In this document: positions 29,202 through 29,234 of the stretch, in pieces
How the letters are laid out: each line of letters opens with the position of its first letter
How positions within the stretch are numbered: position 1 is the stretch's first letter
Assembly: GCA_031294825.1 (NCBI GenBank)
Contig: JAUMPM010000063.1
Span: forward strand, 1-29,234
Direction: 5' to 3'
DNA from: Collinsella sp.
Lineage (GTDB): Bacteria; Actinomycetota; Coriobacteriia; Coriobacteriales; Coriobacteriaceae
Length of the DNA: 29,234 nt
Program-made: the position numbers and the translations under genes
The notes under the pieces: model-generated
Told to the model about the DNA's origin: nothing
The model's input: the letters and a program-made list of their open reading frames with translations, nothing else
Databases searched by the model: none

Positions 29202-29234
29202 CAGGTACCAGGCCCGTTCATTTCTGTCGGTTCG

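Overview
The window is a high-GC bacterial contig whose gene content and protein sequences best fit the Coriobacteriia, most likely a Collinsella-type gut organism. This is inferred from actinobacterial-type GroEL, EF-Tu and SecE, the fused FeoA-FeoB, and an LAxTG-type surface-sorting signal; no database was searched. The first 22 bases are not genomic: they match the end of an Illumina Nextera (Tn5 mosaic end) adapter, so real sequence starts at about base 23.

Layout. 25-2215: groS-groL chaperonin operon on the minus strand, with a terminator and a leader hairpin. 2354-2475: a nested inverted repeat. 2575-7762, with one plus-strand gene of unknown function at 3805-4467: an aminotransferase, a two-gene unit of GH13 glycosidase plus deoxyinosine-type DNA glycosylase, and a SotB-like MFS exporter. 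7883-10243: FeoA-FeoB ferrous iron transporter. 10408-10689: a repeat-rich intergenic stretch. 10719-11618: alpha/beta hydrolase. 11862-15055 (plus): glucose-type PTS EIIA, asparaginyl-tRNA synthetase and a WYL-type regulator. 15216-18110: a three-gene ABC importer of the TrpXYZ type (lipoprotein, permease, ATPase). 18269-23906: a surface-anchored 5'-nucleotidase, an MscS channel, and a translationally coupled pair made of a cytosolic ParB-like/BMP fusion and a calcineurin-like phosphoesterase. 24032-29099 (minus): the translation and transcription block, in transcription order tRNA-Thr(TGT); tRNA-Tyr, tRNA-Thr(GGT), tRNA-Met, tuf; then rpmG, tRNA-Trp, secE, nusG, rplK, rplA. rpmG (49 codons) is short and easily missed.

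The housekeeping blocks are ordinary in order, but several details are not. EF-Tu carries radical substitutions in a normally invariant domain II loop. One ABC ATPase has His in place of the last Walker A glycine. A tRNA-Thr has A in place of the near-universal U33. Two intergenic regions carry BIME-like arrays of short motifs in strictly alternating orientation (7 copies at about 30-bp steps; 4 copies at about 40-bp steps). A separate palindrome (core TTGCGGTGGAATAGTTCC) occurs twice, and several terminator hairpins carry GGGACAG-like sequence. The two promoters driving tRNA-tuf and rpmG share a sequence around the -35 box that goes beyond the hexamer.

The best candidate for an undescribed system is the ParB-like/BMP fusion with its phosphoesterase partner (21283-23906). 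The two genes overlap by ATGA and sit behind a promoter whose -10 box overlaps an 18-bp near-perfect palindrome. A binding fold normally found outside the cell appears here as a cytoplasmic protein paired with a phosphoesterase.
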